From positions 23,528 through 29,693 of the forward strand of contig DEKL01000053.1 of NCBI GenBank assembly GCA_002353835.1: a stretch of 6,166 bases of DNA. Reading direction: 5' to 3'. Positions 1 to 6,166 of this stretch are shown one piece after another. Position 1 is the first letter of the stretch. Every line of letters starts with the position of its first letter. A model generated the notes under the pieces. That model worked only from the letters and a program-made list of their open reading frames with translations, did not search any database and had not been told where the DNA came from. This DNA is from Alphaproteobacteria bacterium UBA2723 (GTDB taxonomy: Bacteria > Pseudomonadota > Alphaproteobacteria > RF32 > CAG-239). Both the position numbers and the translations under genes were made by a program.

Positions 1-1
1 T

Positions 2-2248
2 TTTCCGGCTATTGTTAATTTACTAAAGGTCATTGCTAACCTTCCAAATGGCGAAATTTATTTTGCCGGACTTGATACAAAAGCCGATGATACTTATTGG
101 AATGCCGTTGACGAATCGCATCCGCAATTTGAACTCAAAGAACTGTTGGAGCATCTTCTTATCAGTCGTGAACAAATTGGAAATTTTTGCTTACCGCAAA
201 ATGAGGCACGCGAAAAGTTTATTTCGGAAATTATGCGCCCGGCTTCTGTTTCTGATGATTGGCAGAAGTTACACAACAATCAAGATCTTATTGCAAGTTT
301 AGAAGGTATATCCTTATTAGAGAGCAAGACACAACGTGATGAAGCGCTTGCAATTGCCTTGAAAATGAGAGAAATATTGAACACCCCGGAAAAAACCGCC
401 GCACTTATAACTTATGACAGGAATCTTGCAAGACGTGTTGCTTCCGAATTAGAACGCTTTGAAATTAAAATTGATGATTCGGCCGGTCTTCCTCTTAATT
501 TAAGCCCTATCGGTATCTTCCTAAGACTTATGGCAGAAGCAGCTCAAAACATAGATTCCGATATCAATTTTATCAGTTTAATGAAAAATCCTTTTATGTT
601 ATTTCACTCTTCAGCGGCTGATTTTAGAAAAAAAGTTTATGATTATGAGTATGAACTACGCAAAAAAAACACTGTTCCGAATGAGAATTTATCTTCATTT
701 TTTCAAGTCATAAAGAATAAGCTTATTGATTTTGCGGAATTATTGGATCTACCGCAAGTTTCCTTTGAAGAGATTATAAAAAAGCATATTGAACTTGCCG
801 AGGATTTTGCAACTTCTGATGAAACAGCCGGAAAAAAATTCCTTTGGCGCGGTGATGCCGGAAAATGTGCCGCTAAATTTATTACGAAAATGTTGGAATC
901 AGCACAATTCTTAGGGTTGATTAACGGTAAAGACTATCTTCAGCTTTTTTCTGAATTGATGAGTTTTGAAAGTGTGCGTGCATCTTATGGCACACACCCG
1001 AGATTAAGTATTTTAGGACCGATAGAGGCAAGATTATGTCACTTTGACTATGTTATCTTAGGGGAAATTAATGAAGGTATATGGCCCAAACCGGAACAGG
1101 CCGATATGTGGATGTCGCGACCAATGAAAAAAGATTTCGGATTTAGTTTGCCGGAAAAAAATATCGGCATTCTCGGAGCTGATTTATGCGGTTTCTTAAC
1201 GGCCGATAATGTTATTTTAACCCGAGCTGAGCGCGTTGACGGAGCACCCATGAAAAAATCCCGCTGGCTTTTGCGTATAGAAACAGTTTTGCGAGCGATG
1301 GGTTCTAACATTAAAGCCTTTAAATCTGCCAAACTTTCACAACTGGCAGCAAAACTTGACATGCCGGAAAGAAGTTTAACCATCACACCACCGGCCCCAT
1401 GCCCACCTTTATCTGCCAGACCTAAAAAGTTATCCGCCAGTGCAGTTGATTTATTAGTGGCAGACCCCTATTCCGTTTTTGCAAAGTATATCCTTAAATT
1501 ATATCCGTTAGACGATTTGGATATTCCGATGGATCAGCGGGATTATGGAACACTTATCCACGGAATCGTGGAGACATTTAATAATGCCTACCCTCAGCAA
1601 TTGCCGGAAAATGCATTGGATATGCTTATCAGTATCGGAAAGAGATGTTTTGACGAATCAAACATAGAACAAGCATTAAGAGCTTTTTGGTGGCCCAAAT
1701 TCGTTAAGACCGCAATGGCTTATATTGCTTTAGAGAATCGTTTTGATACAGAAAAAATTTATAATGAAATTGAAGGTTGCATCAGTTATAATTTATCCGG
1801 TAGTGATATTACTTTTACGGCAAAAGCTGACAGAATTGATAATCTTCGTACCGATGGTGTTAATATCATTGACTACAAAACAGGAAAAATACCGACTAAA
1901 AAACAAGTTATGAGCGGCCATGCTTTGCAACTGTTATTAGAAGGATTAATTGCTAAAAAAGGTAACTTCCCCAATTTATCCGGCAAAAATATCAATCAAC
2001 TTGTTTATTGGCATTTGGGAGACAAAGTATCCCCTAAAAATATTTTGATTATCAACCCTAAAGAAGACAATGTTTTAGAAAAATGCGAGGAGTATATCTT
2101 AAAGCTTATCTCTACTTTTAATTTTGAAAATACGCCCTATTACTCACGCCCTATTCCGAAATATCTTCCGAAAAATCGTGATTATGAGCACTTGGCTCGT
2201 GTAAAAGAGTGGTCTGTACAAGATGATGATGGAGGAAATGATGAATAG
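2..2248 (+). CDS. addB: AddB, double-strand break repair nuclease subunit, alphaproteobacterial type (5' partial)
   Basis: AddB pairs with AddA to process double-strand DNA ends for RecA-dependent recombination in the cytoplasm. The frame is open from the first bases without a start, so the protein continues upstream; 748 residues are visible of a family usually near 1000. Residues below count from base 2. The opening stretch (FAGLDTK, then HPQFELKELL around residues 40-50) matches the degenerate helicase part of alphaproteobacterial AddB. So do DDSAGLPLNLSPIGIFLRL (about 158-176) and ILGPIEARL...ILGEINEGIWP (about 338-362). The C-terminal RecB-like PD-(D/E)XK nuclease domain has GTLIH (H520), D610 in AKADRID, D624 and K626 in DYKTG, and Q643. 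The end, YEHLARVKEWS, is typical of the family. The cysteine pattern of the Bacillus-type AddB iron-sulfur site is not seen at the C-terminus. An in-frame TTG at 146 is not the start, because homology extends upstream of it. The last codons overlap addA. Confidence 0.95.
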   Translation, partial: FPAIVNLLKVIANLPNGEIYFAGLDTKADDTYWNAVDESHPQFELKELLEHLLISREQIGNFCLPQNEAREKFISEIMRPASVSDDWQKLHNNQDLIASLEGISLLESKTQRDEALAIALKMREILNTPEKTAALITYDRNLARRVASELERFEIKIDDSAGLPLNLSPIGIFLRLMAEAAQNIDSDINFISLMKNPFMLFHSSAADFRKKVYDYEYELRKKNTVPNENLSSFFQVIKNKLIDFAELLDLPQVSFEEIIKKHIELAEDFATSDETAGKKFLWRGDAGKCAAKFITKMLESAQFLGLINGKDYLQLFSELMSFESVRASYGTHPRLSILGPIEARLCHFDYVILGEINEGIWPKPEQADMWMSRPMKKDFGFSLPEKNIGILGADLCGFLTADNVILTRAERVDGAPMKKSRWLLRIETVLRAMGSNIKAFKSAKLSQLAAKLDMPERSLTITPPAPCPPLSARPKKLSASAVDLLVADPYSVFAKYILKLYPLDDLDIPMDQRDYGTLIHGIVETFNNAYPQQLPENALDMLISIGKRCFDESNIEQALRAFWWPKFVKTAMAYIALENRFDTEKIYNEIEGCISYNLSGSDITFTAKADRIDNLRTDGVNIIDYKTGKIPTKKQVMSGHALQLLLEGLIAKKGNFPNLSGKNINQLVYWHLGDKVSPKNILIINPKEDNVLEKCEEYILKLISTFNFENTPYYSRPIPKYLPKNRDYEHLARVKEWSVQDDDGGNDE
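2231..2235 (+). promoter_or_regulatory. Ribosome binding site of addA, inside addB
   Basis: A perfect GGAGG lies within the last codons of addB, where it encodes part of the acidic tail. In-frame ATG codons follow at 2238 (spacing 2 nt) and 2241 (spacing 5 nt); three more in-frame ATGs at 2223, 2226 and 2229 lie before it. Spacing favours 2241, and 2238 is too close. The arrangement fits translational coupling of addA to addB. Confidence 0.7.
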
Positions 2249-5200
2249 CTTTGAAGAAAAAAAACAAGAACTTATCAAATTGGCTACAAATCAGCAAATG
2301 GCGGCGGCGAATCCTGATATGTCCGTTTGGGTGGAGGCCTCTGCAGGAACCGGAAAAACAAAGGTGTTATCAGACAGGGTTTTGCGCTTATTGTTGGCAA
2401 AAGTCCATCCGGCAAAGATTTTATGCTTAACCTATACCAAAGCTGCAGCCGTTGAGATGAACGAAAGAATCGCAAAACGCTTAAGTTCTTGGGCTATTGA
2501 AAGTGATGTTGATTTACGACAAGATTTAACCGAGTTATTGGGTGGCAATTTTGATGACAGTGTCTTAAATTATGCACGCACTTTATTTGCAGTTTTGCTG
2601 GATACCCCCGGTGGTATGAAAATTCAAACCATACATAGTTTTTGCCAGGATATCTTAAAAAGATTTCCTTTAGAAGCTGGCATTTCTCCTTATTTTGAGG
2701 TTTTAGATGACAGAAGCGCCAAAGAAATTCTGCAAAACATCAAACTTGATTTGTTAAAAACGACTATTTCTTCCGAAGATAATTCTCTTACACAAGCTGT
2801 TTTTTATCTGACACAGACTATCAGCGAGTATAAATTCCCCGAAATTATGAATATGATTACGGGAAATCGGGGTAAAATTGATGCTCTTTTAAGAAAATAT
2901 AATGGAAACATACCGGAAATTCTTTCGGTCTTAGAGAAAAATTTAGGTGTTTCCGCAAATCTCAGCGTTGATGATATAAAGCAAAATTTCATGCAACAAA
3001 TTAACCGCCAAACCGTTTCTGAAGCTATTAAAATTTTCGCAGAAGGAAGCGCTGAAGATATCGGGCGTTCCGAAGCATTTCGTTTTGTTTTGGAAAAAGA
3101 TTTTTCAACCGATTGCTATGATAAATATAAATCCATCTTTTTAACAAATGAAGGAACTGTTCGCAGCAGATTAGCCACACAGACAATTGCAAAGAAATAT
3201 CCGGATATCTTGTTGTTTATGCAATGTGAAGCAAAGCGTATCCTTGAAACAGAAAATACAATTACCGCGCTTAGTGTCCTCTTGGCAACAAAAGCTGTTC
3301 TTTATATTGCTAAAAGCATTATAGATAAATACTCGGCTTATAAAACTCTTTATGCCGTTTTGGATTACGAAGATTTGATTACAATAACCCGCAAACTTCT
3401 TGAAAAGAGTTCGGTTGCAGACTGGATTTTGTTTAAGCTTGATGGTGGTATAGACCATATTTTAATTGACGAAGCGCAAGACACATCTCCTGACCAATGG
3501 GCCATTATTCGGGCATTAACACAAGAATTTTTTGCAGGAATCGGCACCCATGAAGACGCTTTATCGCGTACGGTTTTTGTTGTGGGTGACCGTAAGCAGT
3601 CTATTTACAGTTTCCAAGGTGCTGACCCTAAAGAATTTGATAAAATGTATCGCTATTTTGCTGAGCGAATCCAAAAATTTTCTAAAGTACATTTGGATGT
3701 TTCTTTCCGCTCAACAAAAGCGATTATGGACTGTGTTAATACATTGTTTGAAGTTGAGCAGGCAAAGAAAGGCGTTGTTCCCGAAGATGAACATATCAAT
3801 CACCGGCCGTTTCGTTTAGGCGAAGGCGGGCAGGTTGAAATATTACCTTTACTCCGCCCTGATGAAACACAAAAAGACAGTGATTATAATTGGATATTAC
3901 CAGTTGTTCGCGAACAAAAAACTTCTCTTTCAAATCAACTTGCCAAGCAAATCGCACAAAAAATAAAAGATTTAGTTGAGGCAAAAGAGCTGTTGGTTTC
4001 TAAAAACCGGCCTATTCGTTACGGAGATTTTATGTTCCTTGTTCAGCAACGTAATGCCTTTGTGGAGGAATTTGTCCGTGCCTGTAAAAGTATCGGTGTT
4101 AAAGTTTCCGGCGTAGATAAATTGAAATTATTGGAGCAAATTGCTGTACAAGATTTAATTTCCCTCGGTAAATTTTTATTATTACCGACAGATGATTTAT
4201 CTCTGGCTGAAGTGTTAAAATCCCCGATTTTCGGGCTTACTGATGATGATTTATTTAAATTATGCTATAAGAGAGAAGATACATTATTTAATACCCTTCT
4301 AAAAGATGGCGCTTACAGAGATATTGCTGAAAAACTCAAAACTTTGCTTAATATGAGCGGTTTTTTAAGACCTTTTGAACTTTTTAACTATGTTTTGGTT
4401 AAAATGTCCGGCAGACAGCATTTTATCGCGCGAATCGGTAAAGAAGTTGAAGATGTCTTGGATGAATTTCTTAATCTGACTCTTGTTTTTGAACAAAAAC
4501 ACACTCCATCTTTAGAAAGTTTTATCTCTTGGATTGTTCAAGACGAAGTTATTATCCAAAAAGAGATGGAACAAGGCTCTGATGATACGGTTAAAATAAT
4601 GACTGTTCACGGTTCAAAAGGTTTGCAGGCCCCTATTGTTATTTTAGCAGATACCACAAGGATAAAAAGCAGATCATTTAAGAGTGATTTTCTATGGGAT
4701 GACGGCATGCTTTATTTTCCGACCGCTTCTGCTAATTATGATGCCGTATGTAAAAAGATTAAAGAGCAAGACCTCGATGCCAATGAAGATGAATACCGCA
4801 GGCTTTTATATGTAGCGCTTACCCGTGCGGAAGACCGCCTGTATATTGCCGGTTTCACAAAAGATAAAGATGCCAATCAGGAATCTTGGTATAAGATGCT
4901 CCAAAATAATATTGTTTCCAACATTACCTTGGCAGAAGATGATAAGCGTATTGTTTATCAGATTAACCAAGAAATCCCTTTTGATGAGAAGACAGAAACG
5001 GCAACAGATGATGACATCAACTTAGATGATTATAAAGAAATACTCTCTCCGGCACCGATGGAAAATCCTTTAGCAAAGCCTTATGCACCTTCTCGTGATG
5101 AAAATGATGAGAAAGATTTAGTTTCTTCTCCTTTGGAAGACAATGGGCGCTTTTATAAAAGAGGAACGGCAATTCATAAATTATTGCAATATATCTCTAC

Positions 5201-5606
5201 CGTGCCGGAAGATAATCGTCTTAAAGCGGCAGAATATTTCTTAAAACGGGAATTGCACTCGTTTTCTGATACTGAAATTCATAGTGCCGTTGCTGAAGTT
5301 TTAGACCTTTGTGAAAAGTATAAAGAGATATTTTCCCCTAATTCTATGGCAGAAGTTCCCATTATCGGCGAAGATAAAGGTAAAATTATATCTGCAAAGA
5401 TTGACCGTTTAGTTATTGAGCCTGATAAGGTGATTATTGTAGATTACAAAACGAATCGTCCAGCTGCAAAAAATATCAATGAAGTTCCAGATTTATATCT
5501 CAAACAACTTAGTGCCTATAAATCGTTGCTTGAAAAAATTTATCCTCAAAAGAAAATTGAGACATATATCCTATGGACGAACACTTGCCAGATGATGGAA
5601 ATCTAA
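2241..5606 (+). CDS. addA: AddA, double-strand break repair helicase-nuclease, alphaproteobacterial type
   Basis: AddA is the ATP-driven 3'-5' helicase and nuclease of AddAB, which resects double-strand breaks before RecA loading. From the start at 2241 it has 1121 residues, close to the family's usual length. UvrD/RecB-type superfamily 1 motifs run in order: Walker A ASAGTGKT (33-40), motif Ia LTYTKAAA (63-70), TIHSFC (130-135), Walker B DEAQDT (from 410), motif III GDRKQSIYSF (449-458), motif IV SFRST (R490), motif V TVHGSKGL (788-795) and motif VI LLYVALTRAEDRL (R862). The C-terminal RecB-type nuclease domain shows RGTAIH (H979), D1055 in AKIDRL, D1068 and K1070 in DYKTN, and Q1089 in LKQLSAY. 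All expected catalytic residues are present. The protein ends at MMEI, a little shorter than many relatives, which carry about ten more residues after the matching MEI; no frameshift is apparent. The frame opens at 2223, but 2241 is preferred because a GGAGG lies 5 nt before it. The gene overlaps addB by 8 nt. Confidence 0.97.
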   Translation: MNSFEEKKQELIKLATNQQMAAANPDMSVWVEASAGTGKTKVLSDRVLRLLLAKVHPAKILCLTYTKAAAVEMNERIAKRLSSWAIESDVDLRQDLTELLGGNFDDSVLNYARTLFAVLLDTPGGMKIQTIHSFCQDILKRFPLEAGISPYFEVLDDRSAKEILQNIKLDLLKTTISSEDNSLTQAVFYLTQTISEYKFPEIMNMITGNRGKIDALLRKYNGNIPEILSVLEKNLGVSANLSVDDIKQNFMQQINRQTVSEAIKIFAEGSAEDIGRSEAFRFVLEKDFSTDCYDKYKSIFLTNEGTVRSRLATQTIAKKYPDILLFMQCEAKRILETENTITALSVLLATKAVLYIAKSIIDKYSAYKTLYAVLDYEDLITITRKLLEKSSVADWILFKLDGGIDHILIDEAQDTSPDQWAIIRALTQEFFAGIGTHEDALSRTVFVVGDRKQSIYSFQGADPKEFDKMYRYFAERIQKFSKVHLDVSFRSTKAIMDCVNTLFEVEQAKKGVVPEDEHINHRPFRLGEGGQVEILPLLRPDETQKDSDYNWILPVVREQKTSLSNQLAKQIAQKIKDLVEAKELLVSKNRPIRYGDFMFLVQQRNAFVEEFVRACKSIGVKVSGVDKLKLLEQIAVQDLISLGKFLLLPTDDLSLAEVLKSPIFGLTDDDLFKLCYKREDTLFNTLLKDGAYRDIAEKLKTLLNMSGFLRPFELFNYVLVKMSGRQHFIARIGKEVEDVLDEFLNLTLVFEQKHTPSLESFISWIVQDEVIIQKEMEQGSDDTVKIMTVHGSKGLQAPIVILADTTRIKSRSFKSDFLWDDGMLYFPTASANYDAVCKKIKEQDLDANEDEYRRLLYVALTRAEDRLYIAGFTKDKDANQESWYKMLQNNIVSNITLAEDDKRIVYQINQEIPFDEKTETATDDDINLDDYKEILSPAPMENPLAKPYAPSRDENDEKDLVSSPLEDNGRFYKRGTAIHKLLQYISTVPEDNRLKAAEYFLKRELHSFSDTEIHSAVAEVLDLCEKYKEIFSPNSMAEVPIIGEDKGKIISAKIDRLVIEPDKVIIVDYKTNRPAAKNINEVPDLYLKQLSAYKSLLEKIYPQKKIETYILWTNTCQMMEI

Positions 5607-5633
5607 AACTTTCGGATTATGACTCTGTTCATC

Positions 5634-5662
5634 TTGAATATTATAAAAGATATCCCTATATT
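5634..5662 (+). promoter_or_regulatory. Candidate sigma70-type promoter for trxA
   Basis: TTGAAT at 5634-5639 and TATATT at 5657-5662 are separated by exactly 17 nt and sit in the gap between addA and trxA. Transcription would begin near 5669, giving a leader of about 33 nt that contains the trxA ribosome binding site. The region is AT-rich, so chance matches are likely. If real, it lets thioredoxin be made independently of addBA, while readthrough from addA would still be possible since no terminator is seen between them. Confidence 0.4.
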
Positions 5663-5686
5663 ATTTATCAGTTACACTGCTATATT

Positions 5687-5695
5687 AGGAAAGGG
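5687..5695 (+). promoter_or_regulatory. Ribosome binding site of trxA
   Basis: A purine run AGGAAAGGG ends 6 nt before the ATG at 5702. It decides the start of trxA against the earlier in-frame ATG at 5573, which lies inside addA and would add 43 residues unlike any thioredoxin N-terminus. Confidence 0.7.
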
Positions 5696-5701
5696 TTTGA
5701 T

Positions 5702-6016
5702 ATGAAAGCAATAAACGACAGTGAGTTTGAAAGTGAAGTTTTGAAGTCAAAGGGGCTTGTTTTGGTAGATTTTTGGGCTGAATGGTGTGGTCCTTGTCGC
5801 CAATTAGGTCCTATTTTGGAAGAAGTAGGCAAAGAATATGGTGAGAAAGTCAAAATCTGTAAAATGAATGTAGATGAGGCACCGGCTACAGCTGCCAGTT
5901 ACGAGATTAGAAGTATTCCGACCATGTTTTTGTTTAAGGATGGCGAAAAAATTGATACAAAGGTTGGTTTTAATTCCCAATCCGCTATTGAAACATGGCT
6001 TAATTCTCATATGTAA
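5702..6016 (+). CDS. trxA: Thioredoxin
   Basis: This is a classical small cytoplasmic thioredoxin that reduces protein disulfides and is itself recharged by thioredoxin reductase with NADPH. The 104-residue length fits single-domain bacterial thioredoxins. The active site WCGPC is at residues 28-32 (C29, C32), preceded by D23 and W25, which correspond to the buried aspartate and the aromatic residue of the E. coli protein. The cis-proline is P73 in SIPT, followed by FLFKDGEKI and the conserved G89. An additional cysteine, C53, lies outside the active site. There is no signal peptide, lipobox or membrane segment, so it is not one of the exported thioredoxin-like proteins. The start at 5702 is supported by a strong ribosome binding site and by family length. 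It lies 95 nt after addA, with a candidate promoter in the gap and a terminator right after the gene. Position after addA is common in Alphaproteobacteria. Confidence 0.96.
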   Translation: MKAINDSEFESEVLKSKGLVLVDFWAEWCGPCRQLGPILEEVGKEYGEKVKICKMNVDEAPATAASYEIRSIPTMFLFKDGEKIDTKVGFNSQSAIETWLNSHM

Positions 6017-6041
6017 AAAAATTTATTTTCTAATTTATCTG

Positions 6042-6067
6042 AGCAGAGATTTTTCTCTGCTTTTTTT
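6042..6067 (+). terminator. Rho-independent terminator after trxA
   Basis: AGCAGAGA (6042-6049) and TCTCTGCT (6054-6061) form a perfect 8-bp stem with a TTTT loop, followed directly by six further Ts. It begins 25 nt after the trxA stop and should end the addB-addA-trxA transcript. The T run is on the + strand side only; on the opposite strand the sequence after the stem has no immediate T tract, so a bidirectional role is less likely. Confidence 0.9.
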
Positions 6068-6166
6068 ATGCAATTTTTAAAAAATTAAGATATTAGAGCA
6101 AAAATAAGGAGCGACTCCAAAAGAATCTGCGAGAGAATCGGAGGTTGGGAGTTTAAAACGGATAAG
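6068..6166. other. Unassigned right end, no recognised gene
   Basis: These 99 bases change from AT-rich sequence (to about 6107) to a more GC-balanced stretch. On the - strand a frame is open from the window edge to a TAA at 6079-6077, giving 29 residues that I do not recognise (it contains DSFGVAPYF). This could be the 3' end of a convergent gene or chance. On the + strand there is a small hairpin, GGAG-loop-CTCC at 6108-6118, and two copies of AGAATC 12 nt apart (6122-6127 and 6134-6139). ACTCCAA at 6114-6120 can pair with TTGGGAGT at 6145-6152 with one bulged G. No tRNA fold, start codon with ribosome site, or terminator was recognised here. Confidence 0.3.

Noticed and set aside
146..148. 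TTG at 146 as the start of addB
   Set aside because: The frame is open to the window edge and the 48 residues before it carry recognisable AddB sequence (FAGLDTK, HPQ), so the gene simply begins outside the window.
1048..1386. Open frame of 112 codons on the - strand inside addB
   Set aside because: It lies wholly within a conserved coding region in another frame, has no recognisable domain, and is a shadow of addB.
3532..3819. Open frame of 95 codons on the + strand inside addA
   Set aside because: It overlaps the conserved motif III and IV region of addA in another frame and has no independent support.
5580..5640. Possible frameshift that truncates the C-terminus of AddA
   Set aside because: The protein reaches the family's final conserved segment (ILWT...MMEI). 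The next bases in the other two frames do not read as the usual short AddA tail, so a natural end is simpler.
5678..5686. TGCTATATT resembling an extended -10 element before trxA
   Set aside because: There is no -35 match at proper spacing, and the transcript would begin at or inside the ribosome binding site, which makes the upstream promoter candidate more sensible.
5573..5701. An in-frame ATG at 5573 that would extend thioredoxin by 43 residues into the end of addA
   Set aside because: The extension resembles no thioredoxin N-terminus, lacks a ribosome site and overlaps addA by 34 nt, while 5702 has a strong ribosome site and gives the standard family length.
1..6166. CRISPR arrays, insertion sequences, tRNA or rRNA genes, phage or defence modules
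   Set aside because: No regular repeats with spacers, transposase motifs, terminal inverted repeats or tRNA folds were seen. The window is almost fully taken up by addB, addA and trxA.

Overview
The window is AT-rich and carries three genes, all on the + strand: the 3' part of addB, a complete addA, and trxA (thioredoxin). The two large proteins match the alphaproteobacterial AddA/AddB types, and the order addB-addA-trxA is common in Alphaproteobacteria. The most likely source is a low-GC alphaproteobacterium, possibly host-associated or from a gut metagenome. Genus cannot be read from this stretch, and the lineage call rests on recognised motifs and gene order rather than a search.

Layout: from base 2 to 2248 runs the C-terminal 748 residues of AddB; its N-terminus lies before the window. 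addA begins inside the last codons of addB (best start 2241, 8 nt overlap) and ends at 5606. A 95-nt gap (5607-5701) has no visible terminator but holds a plausible sigma70-type promoter and a good ribosome binding site. trxA follows at 5702-6016, then a clear rho-independent terminator (6042-6067). The last ~100 bases hold no recognisable gene.

How the genes work together: AddA (helicase and nuclease) and AddB (degenerate helicase fold and nuclease) form the AddAB complex, the counterpart of RecBCD. It resects double-strand DNA ends to give 3' tails for RecA loading. All helicase motifs of AddA and the nuclease residues of both subunits are visible, so the complex looks functional. Tight overlap of addB and addA suggests translational coupling and equal dosage. 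Thioredoxin is a general disulfide reductase that shares the locus; no mechanistic link to AddAB is shown by the sequence.

This is essentially an ordinary housekeeping region. I found no sign of a novel system; the findings are small points on start choice, regulation, the AddB metal-site question and the unassigned right end.
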